In this document: positions 1 to 4,939 of the stretch, in pieces | How positions within the stretch are numbered: the first letter of the stretch is position 1 | How the letters are laid out: each line of letters opens with the position of its first letter | Program-made: the position numbers and the translations under genes | Assembly (NCBI GenBank): GCA_015661795.1 | Contig: DQVJ01000073.1 | Coordinates: 1 to 5,291, forward strand | Source: Sulfurovum sp. | GTDB taxonomy: Bacteria; Campylobacterota; Campylobacteria; Campylobacterales; Sulfurovaceae | Reading direction: 5' to 3' | DNA: 5,291 nucleotides | Notes under the pieces: model-generated | Told to the model about the DNA's origin: nothing | Databases searched by the model: none | The model's input: only the letters and a program-made list of their open reading frames with translations

Positions 1-1239
1 GAACTAGAGATGATATGTGCAGATGAAGACCCAACGTATGAGTCAGATGTCAAGATAGAAAAACTACTTCAATCACTTGGCTTTCCTGCAGAGCAGCATG
101 GTGAACTTATGAGCTCACTCACAGGGGGAGATAAGTTTAAAATCTTATTGGCACAAGTACTTTTTCTAAAACCTGATGTATTGTTACTCGATGAGCCTAC
201 GAATAACCTTGATATGGCAACTATCTCATGGCTTGAAAATGAGCTTAAACGTCATGAAGGTACACTGATGGTCATCTCTCATGATAGACACTTTCTCAAT
301 GGTGTGGTTACACATATACTTGACCTTGACTTCCAAAACATACGTGAATTTACGGGAAATTATGATGAATGGTACATTGCGGCAAATCTCATAGCAAAAC
401 AAGCAGAGACTGATAGAGCAAAAGGGCTGAAAGAAAAAGAAGAACTTGAAAAGTTCATTACGAGATTCTCTGCTAATGCCTCTAAAGCAAAACAAGCAAC
501 ATCTAGACAAAAACAACTTGATAAACTGGATGTTCAAGCTATTAAACTTTCATCTCGACGTGATCCTTCTATTATGTTTAAAGCACACCGTGATATAGGA
601 AACGAAGTACTTGAAGTGGAGGGACTCTCTAAATCGTATGATGGTGAAAAAGTTTTTGAAAATCTCACATTTAAAGTAAACAAAGGTGACAAGATAGCAG
701 TTATAGGGACTAATGGTGTGGGAAAAACCACTTTACTTAAAATCCTTATGGAAGAGATAGATGCTGACAGTGGTAGCTTTAAATGGGGTCAGACTATTAC
801 ACATTCATATTTTCCTCAAAATACTACAGACCTTGTAGTAGGGGATGAAGAGTTACCACAATGGATACAAGGTTTCGATGTGAAGTGGCATATTGATGAC
901 ATACGTAAGACACTGGGGCGTATGCTCTTCTCTGGTGAAGAACAAAAGAAAAAGATAGATGCATGTTCCGGAGGCGAAAAACACCGTGTAATGCTTTCTA
1001 AAATTATGATGGATAGCTCAAATTTCTTGGTTATGGATGAGCCAAATAACCACCTAGACCTTGAGGCGATTGTTGCCCTTGGTGAGGCATTACATAACTA
1101 CAAAGGTGGAGTGATTTGTGTGTCTCACGATAGAGAACTTATCGATGCTTTTGCCAATAGAATCATACAAATCAATGAAGATGGTACAATTGTTGATTTT
1201 GAAGGTGATTATGAGAGTTTCGTGGAACAACAGGTATAA
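1..1239 (+). CDS. ybiT: ABC-F family ATPase, YbiT-like (5' end missing)
   Basis: This is a soluble ATPase of the ABC-F translation-factor group. These proteins lack membrane segments and bind the ribosomal E site to influence stalled or initiating ribosomes. The reading frame is open to base 1, so the gene starts upstream. About 412 residues remain of roughly 530 in E. coli YbiT, and the first Walker A is lost. Visible in order: degenerate first signature LTGGD (118-132), first Walker B LLLDEPTNNLD (181-213), switch SHDRH (277-291), charged inter-domain linker with FSANASKAKQATSRQKQ (about 463-519), second Walker A GTNGVGKTT (706-732), signature SGGEK (967-981), second Walker B MDEPNNHLD (1033-1059) and switch SHDRE (1123-1137). 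The linker and the pattern of a weak first signature match YbiT better than EttA or Uup. The second Walker B reads DEPNN where DEPTN is usual. The family call is firm; the YbiT subgroup is likely. Confidence 0.9.
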   Translation, partial: ELEMICADEDPTYESDVKIEKLLQSLGFPAEQHGELMSSLTGGDKFKILLAQVLFLKPDVLLLDEPTNNLDMATISWLENELKRHEGTLMVISHDRHFLNGVVTHILDLDFQNIREFTGNYDEWYIAANLIAKQAETDRAKGLKEKEELEKFITRFSANASKAKQATSRQKQLDKLDVQAIKLSSRRDPSIMFKAHRDIGNEVLEVEGLSKSYDGEKVFENLTFKVNKGDKIAVIGTNGVGKTTLLKILMEEIDADSGSFKWGQTITHSYFPQNTTDLVVGDEELPQWIQGFDVKWHIDDIRKTLGRMLFSGEEQKKKIDACSGGEKHRVMLSKIMMDSSNFLVMDEPNNHLDLEAIVALGEALHNYKGGVICVSHDRELIDAFANRIIQINEDGTIVDFEGDYESFVEQQV

Positions 1240-1252
1240 TTATTTGTTAAGA

Positions 1253-1276
1253 TACCAACATTAGTTTATGTTGGTA
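1253..1276. terminator. Inverted repeat at the convergent ABC-F/yebC junction, possible weak terminator
   Basis: TACCAACAT (1253-1261) and ATGTTGGTA (1268-1276) form a perfect 9-bp inverted repeat with a 6-base loop. It sits between two convergent genes and includes the last codons and stop of yebC. It lacks a clear T-tract on the plus strand and has only a broken one on the minus strand (TCTTAAC). If it ends transcription it is not a classical intrinsic terminator. It may simply stabilise the 3' ends of the messages. Confidence 0.35.
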
Positions 1277-1998
1277 AACACCGTTTGAACATCTTCATCT
1301 TCTTCTAGTTTGTCGATGAGTGTTTCAAGCTCTTCCATATGTTCATCATCAAGCTCAATAGGTGTGTTAGCGATGTATTCTAATGTTGCTTTTTTCACTT
1401 CTATATTCATCTCTTCTAATGCTTTAGAGAGTTCTCCAAATGATGTAAAGTCACCAAATACTCTAACGATATTAATATCTTCACCATCTTCTTGAGGCTC
1501 AACATCTTCTTCTATCTCTTCTAATCCATAATCAATGAGTTCAAGTTCAAGTTCCTCTAGATCCATCTCTTCGGTTTTATCAAATACAAAGACACATTTA
1601 CGTGTAAACATGAAGTTTAAAGAACCAGAGGTAAGCATTTCTGCACCATTACGTACGAGAATTGCTTTGACATTTGCCACGGTTCTTGTGTTGTTATCTG
1701 TGGCACATTCTATAATCATTTGTACCCCATGTGAGGCTTTAACATCATAGGTAAGTTCTTTGATGTCTGCCAAATCTTTAGCTGCGGCTCTTTTGATGGC
1801 TGCATCTATGTTGTCTTTAGGCATATTTTGTGCTTTTGCATTAAGGATGGCTGTACGAAGTTTAGGATTCATATCTGGATCCATCCCACCTTCTTTGGCT
1901 GCCATTGTGATGATTTTACCTAGCTTAGGAAAGACTCTTGACATAGTCCCCCATCGTTTCATTTTTGCGGCTTTTCTATATTCAAATGCTCTACCCAT
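1261..1998 (-). CDS. yebC: YebC/PmpR family protein (translation or transcription regulator)
   Basis: This 245-residue cytoplasmic protein has the normal length for the YebC/PmpR (DUF28) family. Members were first described as DNA-binding regulators such as PmpR. More recent work links the family to relief of ribosome stalling at proline-rich stretches. Recognisable blocks are the basic N terminus MGRAFEYRKAAKMKRW, GGMDPDMNPKLR (residues 37-48), NMPKDNIDAAIKRA (58-71) and the strongly conserved IIECATDNNTRTVANVK (95-111). An acidic C-terminal domain ends in DEDVQTVFTNIN. The ATG at 1998 is preceded by AAGGA (2006-2010) seven bases upstream, which supports this start. The N terminus and the lack of the GPGG loop seen in E. 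coli YebC match the Helicobacter/Campylobacter branch. It is monocistronic here, convergent with the ABC-F gene and divergent from selO. The family is certain; the exact role is not. Confidence 0.95.
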   Translation of the reverse strand: MGRAFEYRKAAKMKRWGTMSRVFPKLGKIITMAAKEGGMDPDMNPKLRTAILNAKAQNMPKDNIDAAIKRAAAKDLADIKELTYDVKASHGVQMIIECATDNNTRTVANVKAILVRNGAEMLTSGSLNFMFTRKCVFVFDKTEEMDLEELELELIDYGLEEIEEDVEPQEDGEDINIVRVFGDFTSFGELSKALEEMNIEVKKATLEYIANTPIELDDEHMEELETLIDKLEEDEDVQTVFTNIN

Positions 1999-2026
1999 TG
2001 GTGATTCCTTAGTAAATTATTGTGAG

Positions 2027-2032
2027 TATTAT
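2027..2032 (+). promoter_or_regulatory. Candidate -10 element for selO, overlapping the yebC -10
   Basis: TATTAT on the plus strand predicts a start near 2039 and a leader of about 36 bases. It overlaps the minus-strand TATAAT by five bases, so the two divergent promoters could compete for polymerase. There is no clear -35 and no TGn extension, so this is a weaker assignment than the yebC element. Confidence 0.3.
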
Positions 2033-2033
2033 A
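2028..2033 (-). promoter_or_regulatory. Candidate -10 element for yebC
   Basis: Read on the minus strand, this is a perfect TATAAT. It predicts a start near 2021 and a 23-base leader carrying the AAGGA ribosome site. No convincing -35 is visible, which is common in Campylobacterota promoters. Confidence 0.5.
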
Positions 2034-2054
2034 CTGCTAAGTGGCTTTAAAGTT

Positions 2055-2060
2055 TAGGAG
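2055..2060 (+). promoter_or_regulatory. selO: Distant Shine-Dalgarno site of selO
   Basis: TAGGAG is the only purine-rich match before the selO ATG, but its spacing is 14 bases instead of the usual 5-9. A GTG at 2060 is in frame but reaches a stop after three codons (GTG TAT ATT TAG), so it cannot be the selO start. Weak initiation is a possible consequence. Confidence 0.45.
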
Positions 2061-2074
2061 TGTATATTTAGCGT

Positions 2075-3511
2075 ATGAAATTAAATGAAATTAAATTAAC
2101 CAATTCCTACCTAAGTTTAGACGAAGTATGTTATGACAAAGTAGCACCCACGCCTTTGTCTAACCCCTATCTTATTCATGTCAACAAAGATGTGGCCAGG
2201 ACACTTGATATTGATGAAGAGGAACTGAAGACAGAAGCGTTTGTACAGCTACTAAACGGTGAATACGAGCTGCAAGGTTCTGAGCCTTTTGCGATGTGTT
2301 ATGCAGGGCATCAGTTTGGACACTTTGTGCCTAGACTCGGTGATGGTAGAGCTATCAATATAGGAACGATAGATAAGTACCATCTACAACTCAAGGGAGC
2401 AGGATTAACAGAGTACTCACGTCATGGTGATGGACGAGCAGTACTACGTTCAAGCATACGTGAGTACCTTATGAGTGAAGCGATGCATGGACTAAAAATC
2501 CCTACTACACTGTGTCTAGCACTCATAGGTTCAGAGCATGATGTAAAACGTGAAAGCATGGAAAAAGGTGCCATCGTGTGTCGTGTGAGTACATCTTGGG
2601 TGCGTTTTGGTACATTTGAGTACTATGCGTCACAGGGAATGTTTGAAGAGCTTAAAGCTTTAGCAGACTATGTGATAGAAGAAAACTTTCCGCACCTAAA
2701 AGGTAAAAATGACGTCTATACGATGTTGTTTAATGAAGTGATGGTCATCACTTCTAGGCTTATGGCACAGTGGATGTCAGTAGGCTTTAACCACGGGGTG
2801 ATGAACACGGACAACATGTCCATTGCAGGTCTTACTATAGACTATGGTCCTTACGCATTTCTAGATGACTTTAGACATGAGCAGGTGTGTAACCATACCG
2901 ATGTTGAGGGACGCTACTCCTATACAAATCAGCCAGCCGTTGCCAAGTGGAACTTACAGATGCTTATGAAAGCACTTAGCCCTATCGCGGACATGGAGAA
3001 GATGGAAAACATTTTAGTGATATATGATAAAATTTATGTACGTTACTTGCACTACTATATGTGTAAAAAATTAGGGCTTGAAGGTACTGTAGAGGGTGAC
3101 CCTGAACTCATAGATGATATGTATGATATGTTAGAAAATCTGCATGTGGACTATACACTTTTTATGCGAACACTGAGTCAGTATGAGCATAAAGGAGATA
3201 GAACAGCATTGCTTGCTACAGGGATGTATCATGAGCCTATGAATGCTTGGTTAGACAGATATGATGAACGTATACAATATATAGACAAAACAGTACGTAA
3301 AAATCAGATGCTCTCAAACAACCCTAAGTATGTACTAAAGAACTATATGCTTCAAGAAGCTATAGATGCAGCGGAAAATGGGGACTTTTCTGTAGTCGAT
3401 GACTTGTTTAAAATTGCACAACAACCTTTTGATGAACATCCAGAGTATGAACGATGGGCTGGGGCTACACCTGAGGCATTTAAAAATCAAAAGCTTTCCT
3501 GTTCTTCTTGA
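2075..3511 (+). CDS. selO: SelO/YdiU protein adenylyltransferase (pseudokinase AMPylase)
   Basis: SelO has a protein-kinase fold that binds ATP in flipped orientation and transfers AMP to Ser, Thr or Tyr of target proteins. In E. coli it protects against oxidative stress. The protein has 478 residues, the same as E. coli SelO. Visible motifs are SGHQ-like AGHQFG (77-82), LGDGRA (88-93), LKGAGLTEYSRHGDGRAVLR (106-125, with nucleotide-binding Lys107), SEAM (134-137), HGVMNTDN (240-247) and DYGPYAFLD (256-264, with metal-binding Asp256). Cys272 (in CNH) and Cys476 (in the final CSS) fall at the same positions as the regulatory disulfide pair of E. coli SelO. Cys476 occupies the place of selenocysteine in animal SelO. 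The start is fixed by an in-frame TAG at 2069-2071. The only obvious ribosome site, TAGGAG (2055-2060), lies 14 bases upstream, unusually far. Globin genes follow on the same strand after 62 bases. Confidence 0.97.
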   Translation: MKLNEIKLTNSYLSLDEVCYDKVAPTPLSNPYLIHVNKDVARTLDIDEEELKTEAFVQLLNGEYELQGSEPFAMCYAGHQFGHFVPRLGDGRAINIGTIDKYHLQLKGAGLTEYSRHGDGRAVLRSSIREYLMSEAMHGLKIPTTLCLALIGSEHDVKRESMEKGAIVCRVSTSWVRFGTFEYYASQGMFEELKALADYVIEENFPHLKGKNDVYTMLFNEVMVITSRLMAQWMSVGFNHGVMNTDNMSIAGLTIDYGPYAFLDDFRHEQVCNHTDVEGRYSYTNQPAVAKWNLQMLMKALSPIADMEKMENILVIYDKIYVRYLHYYMCKKLGLEGTVEGDPELIDDMYDMLENLHVDYTLFMRTLSQYEHKGDRTALLATGMYHEPMNAWLDRYDERIQYIDKTVRKNQMLSNNPKYVLKNYMLQEAIDAAENGDFSVVDDLFKIAQQPFDEHPEYERWAGATPEAFKNQKLSCSS

Positions 3512-3521
3512 TAGTTGTCAA
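3508..3521 (+). promoter_or_regulatory. FNR/CRP-family box upstream of the first globin gene
   Basis: TTGAT-AGTT-GTCAA matches the FNR-type palindrome TTGAT-N4-ATCAA at 9 of 10 positions. It overlaps the selO stop codon (TGA at 3509-3511). Its centre (3514.5) lies 29.5 bases before the TACAAT hexamer at 3544. That places it at about -41.5 from the predicted start, the class II activator position. The regulator itself is not in the window. Confidence 0.65.
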
Positions 3522-3543
3522 TGTGATGTAGTAAGATTCTGGG

Positions 3544-3549
3544 TACAAT
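3544..3549 (+). promoter_or_regulatory. Candidate -10 element for the first globin gene
   Basis: TACAAT matches TATAAT at five of six positions. It predicts transcription from about 3556 and an 18-base leader containing AAGG. A TTGTCA at 3515-3520 resembles a -35, but a spacer of 23 bases is too long. Activation by the overlapping FNR-type box is the better reading. Confidence 0.55.
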
Positions 3550-3573
3550 GCGCCATTAAAACTAAGGCAGAGT

Positions 3574-3984
3574 ATGAAAACTTCAGAAGTAGATTTAGAG
3601 TCGATAGAAATAATGGTACGCGCATTTTATGCGACACTTGTAAAAGATGACTTAGTTGGTCCTTTTTTCATAAAAGTACTAGGCGATGACTTGGGTAACG
3701 GTAAGTGGAGAGAACACTATGGTACGCTAGATAGCTTTTGGCTCTTGATGATGACAGGAGAAAAAGGCTATATGGGAGATCCATACATGGTACATGCTTT
3801 TATAGGTACACTCACAGTAGAAGTTTTTGACCGTTGGTTAGAGATTTTTCATAAACAAGTACATTCTCAGTTTACTCCAGAGATAGCAGATAAATTCTAC
3901 TCAAAGAGTCAAACCATAGCAAGTAGATTTATGGAAGGCTTGGAGATAGGTGAGTTTGCTACAGATGAAGATGATGACTATTAG
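3574..3984 (+). CDS. Group III truncated haemoglobin (first of three)
   Basis: This 136-residue single-domain globin belongs to the truncated haemoglobin group III (trHbP) represented by Campylobacter jejuni Ctb. The family binds haem and O2 or NO in the cytoplasm and is linked to nitrosative stress and oxygen handling under microaerobic growth. Expected pocket residues are visible: Tyr19 in FY (B10), His48 in WREH (E7), proximal His74 in MVH (F8) and Trp88 in DRWLEIF (G8). Also conserved are PFFI (30-33), LGDDL (36-40), FW (55-56), TGE (61-63) and YMGDP (66-70). The C terminus adds an acidic tail (TDEDDDY) absent from the second copy. The ATG is preceded by AAGG (3564-3567) at six bases. A hand count gives about 44% identity to the third copy and 42% to the second, without gaps. 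An FNR-type box and a -10 lie upstream. The ligand and reaction cannot be read from sequence. Confidence 0.93.
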   Translation: MKTSEVDLESIEIMVRAFYATLVKDDLVGPFFIKVLGDDLGNGKWREHYGTLDSFWLLMMTGEKGYMGDPYMVHAFIGTLTVEVFDRWLEIFHKQVHSQFTPEIADKFYSKSQTIASRFMEGLEIGEFATDEDDDY

Positions 3985-3994
3985 CTTGTTTTTC

Positions 3995-4008
3995 TTGATA
4001 TCTATCAA
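3995..4008 (+). promoter_or_regulatory. Perfect FNR/CRP-family box upstream of the second globin gene
   Basis: TTGAT-ATCT-ATCAA is a perfect match to the FNR/NnrR-type palindrome TTGAT-N4-ATCAA. Its centre (4001.5) is 30.5 bases before the TATAAT at 4032, giving about -42.5 from the predicted start. This is consistent with class II activation by an Fnr-family regulator sensing low oxygen or NO. C. jejuni NssR controls Ctb through a different half-site (TTAAC), so the regulator here need not be NssR. Confidence 0.75.
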
Positions 4009-4024
4009 TAGGTAAATGGTATGG

Positions 4025-4046
4025 TTCTATGTATAATATCATAGAA
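4025..4046. promoter_or_regulatory. Inverted repeat enclosing the -10 of the second globin gene
   Basis: TTCTATG (4025-4031) and CATAGAA (4040-4046) form a perfect 7-bp inverted repeat. The eight bases between them contain the -10 hexamer. It could be an operator for a repressor that blocks polymerase, or it could be chance in AT-rich DNA. It does not resemble a terminator, since no T-tract follows. Confidence 0.35.
4032..4037 (+). promoter_or_regulatory. -10 element for the second globin gene
   Basis: TATAAT is a perfect consensus hexamer. It predicts a start near 4044 and a leader of about 19 bases carrying AGGAG (4053-4057). No -35 is present at the usual place; the FNR-type box takes its position. 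Confidence 0.65.
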
Positions 4047-4062
4047 ATATACAGGAGTTTTT

Positions 4063-4443
4063 GTGCTTGCAAGTGAAGTGAACAGAGATAATCTTTCAAA
4101 AATGGTTCGTACCTTTTATAAAATGATACTTGAAGATAAAACCATAAATCCTTATTTTATTATGGCTTTGGGTAATGACCTCCAGAGCCAAGAGTGGCAA
4201 GAACATTATAAAATCCTTGAAGATTTTTGGTTGATGCTTATGACGGGGAAAAAGGTTTATACACGGGATGCATTCGAACCGCATGAAAATATGGCAGAAT
4301 TATATAGAGAGACGTTTGAACGATGGCTAGAGCTTTTTAATGAAGTAGTACATCTCTACTACACTCCAAAGCTTGCAAAAAAGTTTTACAAAAGAGCAGA
4401 AGTACTTAGCTGTAAATTTATGCAATGGTTGGAGATAGAGTAG
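4063..4443 (+). CDS. Group III truncated haemoglobin (second of three, divergent E-F loop)
   Basis: This 126-residue globin of the Ctb-like group III aligns without gaps to its two neighbours. It keeps Tyr19 (B10), His48 (E7), His74 (F8) and Trp88 (G8), so haem binding and the polar distal pocket are expected. The start is GTG. AGGAG (4053-4057) lies five bases upstream, and the resulting N terminus (LASEVNRDNL) lines up exactly with the other copies. It is the most divergent of the three in the loop before the proximal histidine: GKKVYTRDAFEPH replaces the GE..YMGDP..H pattern. It also lacks the acidic C-terminal tail. Promoter elements directly upstream indicate its own transcription start. 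The third globin follows after 55 bases and may be read from the same message. It probably differs in ligand kinetics or partner protein, but nothing in the sequence names the substrate. Confidence 0.92.
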   Translation: MLASEVNRDNLSKMVRTFYKMILEDKTINPYFIMALGNDLQSQEWQEHYKILEDFWLMLMTGKKVYTRDAFEPHENMAELYRETFERWLELFNEVVHLYYTPKLAKKFYKRAEVLSCKFMQWLEIE

Positions 4444-4451
4444 CCTATATA

Positions 4452-4465
4452 ACAATATTTATTGT
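4452..4465 (+). promoter_or_regulatory. ACAAT-N4-ATTGT palindrome upstream of the third globin gene
   Basis: ACAAT (4452-4456) and ATTGT (4461-4465) are perfect 5-bp arms around four bases. The half-site geometry is the same as in the FNR-type boxes upstream, but the sequence differs. The centre would be near -28.5 relative to the candidate -10 at 4475, which suits a repressor better than an activator. The region is very AT-rich, so chance is a real alternative. Confidence 0.25.
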
Positions 4466-4474
4466 ATTATATTG

Positions 4475-4480
4475 CATAAT
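4475..4480 (+). promoter_or_regulatory. Candidate -10 element for the third globin gene
   Basis: CATAAT matches TATAAT at five of six positions and is preceded directly by TTG. It predicts a start near 4487 and only about 12 bases of leader, just covering the AAGGA (4489-4493) ribosome site. Read-through from the second globin promoter is an alternative. Confidence 0.3.
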
Positions 4481-4498
4481 TTGGGATGAAGGAACATT

Positions 4499-4891
4499 AT
4501 GCTTTTTGAGACGATAGATAGAGGAAATATAGAGAAGTTGGTACGTGATTTTTATGAAAAGGTGTTAGAAGATGAACTCTTAAGCCCTTTTTTTATAAGA
4601 GCCTTGGGTGATGACCTTAAAAATGACAAATGGTATGAACATCTTCATACCTTAGACAACTTTTGGCTCTCTTTACTTACAGGAGAGGGCAGATACATGG
4701 GTGACCCACTTATGCCTCATATGTTTCTTGGAAGCTTAGAAGAGAGACATTTTGAACGTTGGCTACAACTTTTTAGAGAAACACTTGATAGACTATATAT
4801 ACCAACTGTAGCTATAAAAATTTATGGTAGAGCCAAAGCACTCTCAACTAGGTTTATCAGTGATTTGGAGTTGGATGATGAGGATTGGTAA
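4499..4891 (+). CDS. Group III truncated haemoglobin (third of three, most Ctb-like)
   Basis: This is a 130-residue group III truncated haemoglobin. By eye it is the closest of the three to C. jejuni Ctb, sharing the opening FETI, the FYEKV segment around Tyr19 (B10), NFW (54-56) and GEG.Y.G.P (62-70). Pocket residues are Tyr19, His48 in WYEH (E7), proximal His74 in MPH (F8) and Trp88 in ERWLQLF (G8). In Ctb the B10 tyrosine and G8 tryptophan bind the haem-bound ligand, so a similar tight O2 or NO pocket is expected. The C terminus is acidic (LDDEDW), as in the first copy. AAGGA (4489-4493) lies five bases before the ATG. No FNR-type TTGAT box lies upstream, unlike the other two. The thioredoxin gene follows after 48 bases on the same strand. 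Confidence 0.93.
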   Translation: MLFETIDRGNIEKLVRDFYEKVLEDELLSPFFIRALGDDLKNDKWYEHLHTLDNFWLSLLTGEGRYMGDPLMPHMFLGSLEERHFERWLQLFRETLDRLYIPTVAIKIYGRAKALSTRFISDLELDDEDW

Positions 4892-4905
4892 CGTATAAGA
4901 AATGA

Positions 4906-4914
4906 TGCTAAAAT
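4906..4914 (+). promoter_or_regulatory. Extended -10 promoter for the thioredoxin gene
   Basis: TGC-TAAAAT is an extended -10 (TGn plus a five-of-six hexamer), the usual form in Campylobacterota. It predicts a start near 4921 and a leader of about 19 bases with AAGG (4930-4933) six bases before the ATG. The gene may therefore be expressed independently of the globins. Confidence 0.5.
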
Positions 4915-4939
4915 AATATAAAAATATTTAAGGTGAAGT

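Noticed and set aside
226..537. Minus-strand open frame inside the ABC-F gene
   Set aside because: Its Phe/Cys-rich translation is the shadow of Glu/Lys-rich linker codons on the coding strand.
1760..2050. Plus-strand open frame of 96 codons opposite yebC
   Set aside because: It lies antisense to the conserved yebC coding region. Its hydrophobic composition reflects the complement of Lys/Ala-rich codons, and no ribosome site precedes it.
3500..3511. TGA near the selO 3' end as a selenocysteine codon
   Set aside because: The selenocysteine position of animal SelO is the third residue from the end. Here it is TGT (Cys476), and the TGA comes after two serines as a normal stop. No Sec-insertion hairpin was seen.
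3515..3549. TTGTCA/TACAAT as a classical sigma-70 promoter for the first globin
   Set aside because: The 23-base spacer is too long for a -35/-10 pair. The TTGTCA is better explained as part of the FNR-type palindrome.
3399..3650. Open frame of 83 codons across the selO end and the first globin start
   Set aside because: It is out of frame with both strongly conserved genes and has no family resemblance or ribosome site.
4025..4046. Terminator between the first and second globins
   Set aside because: The stem is AT-rich with only two GC pairs per arm, no T-tract follows, and a perfect -10 lies in the loop.
3574..4891. Tandem repeat or recent amplification of globin genes
   Set aside because: The copies are only about 42-44% identical in protein and the spacers differ, so this is old paralogy and not a DNA-level repeat.
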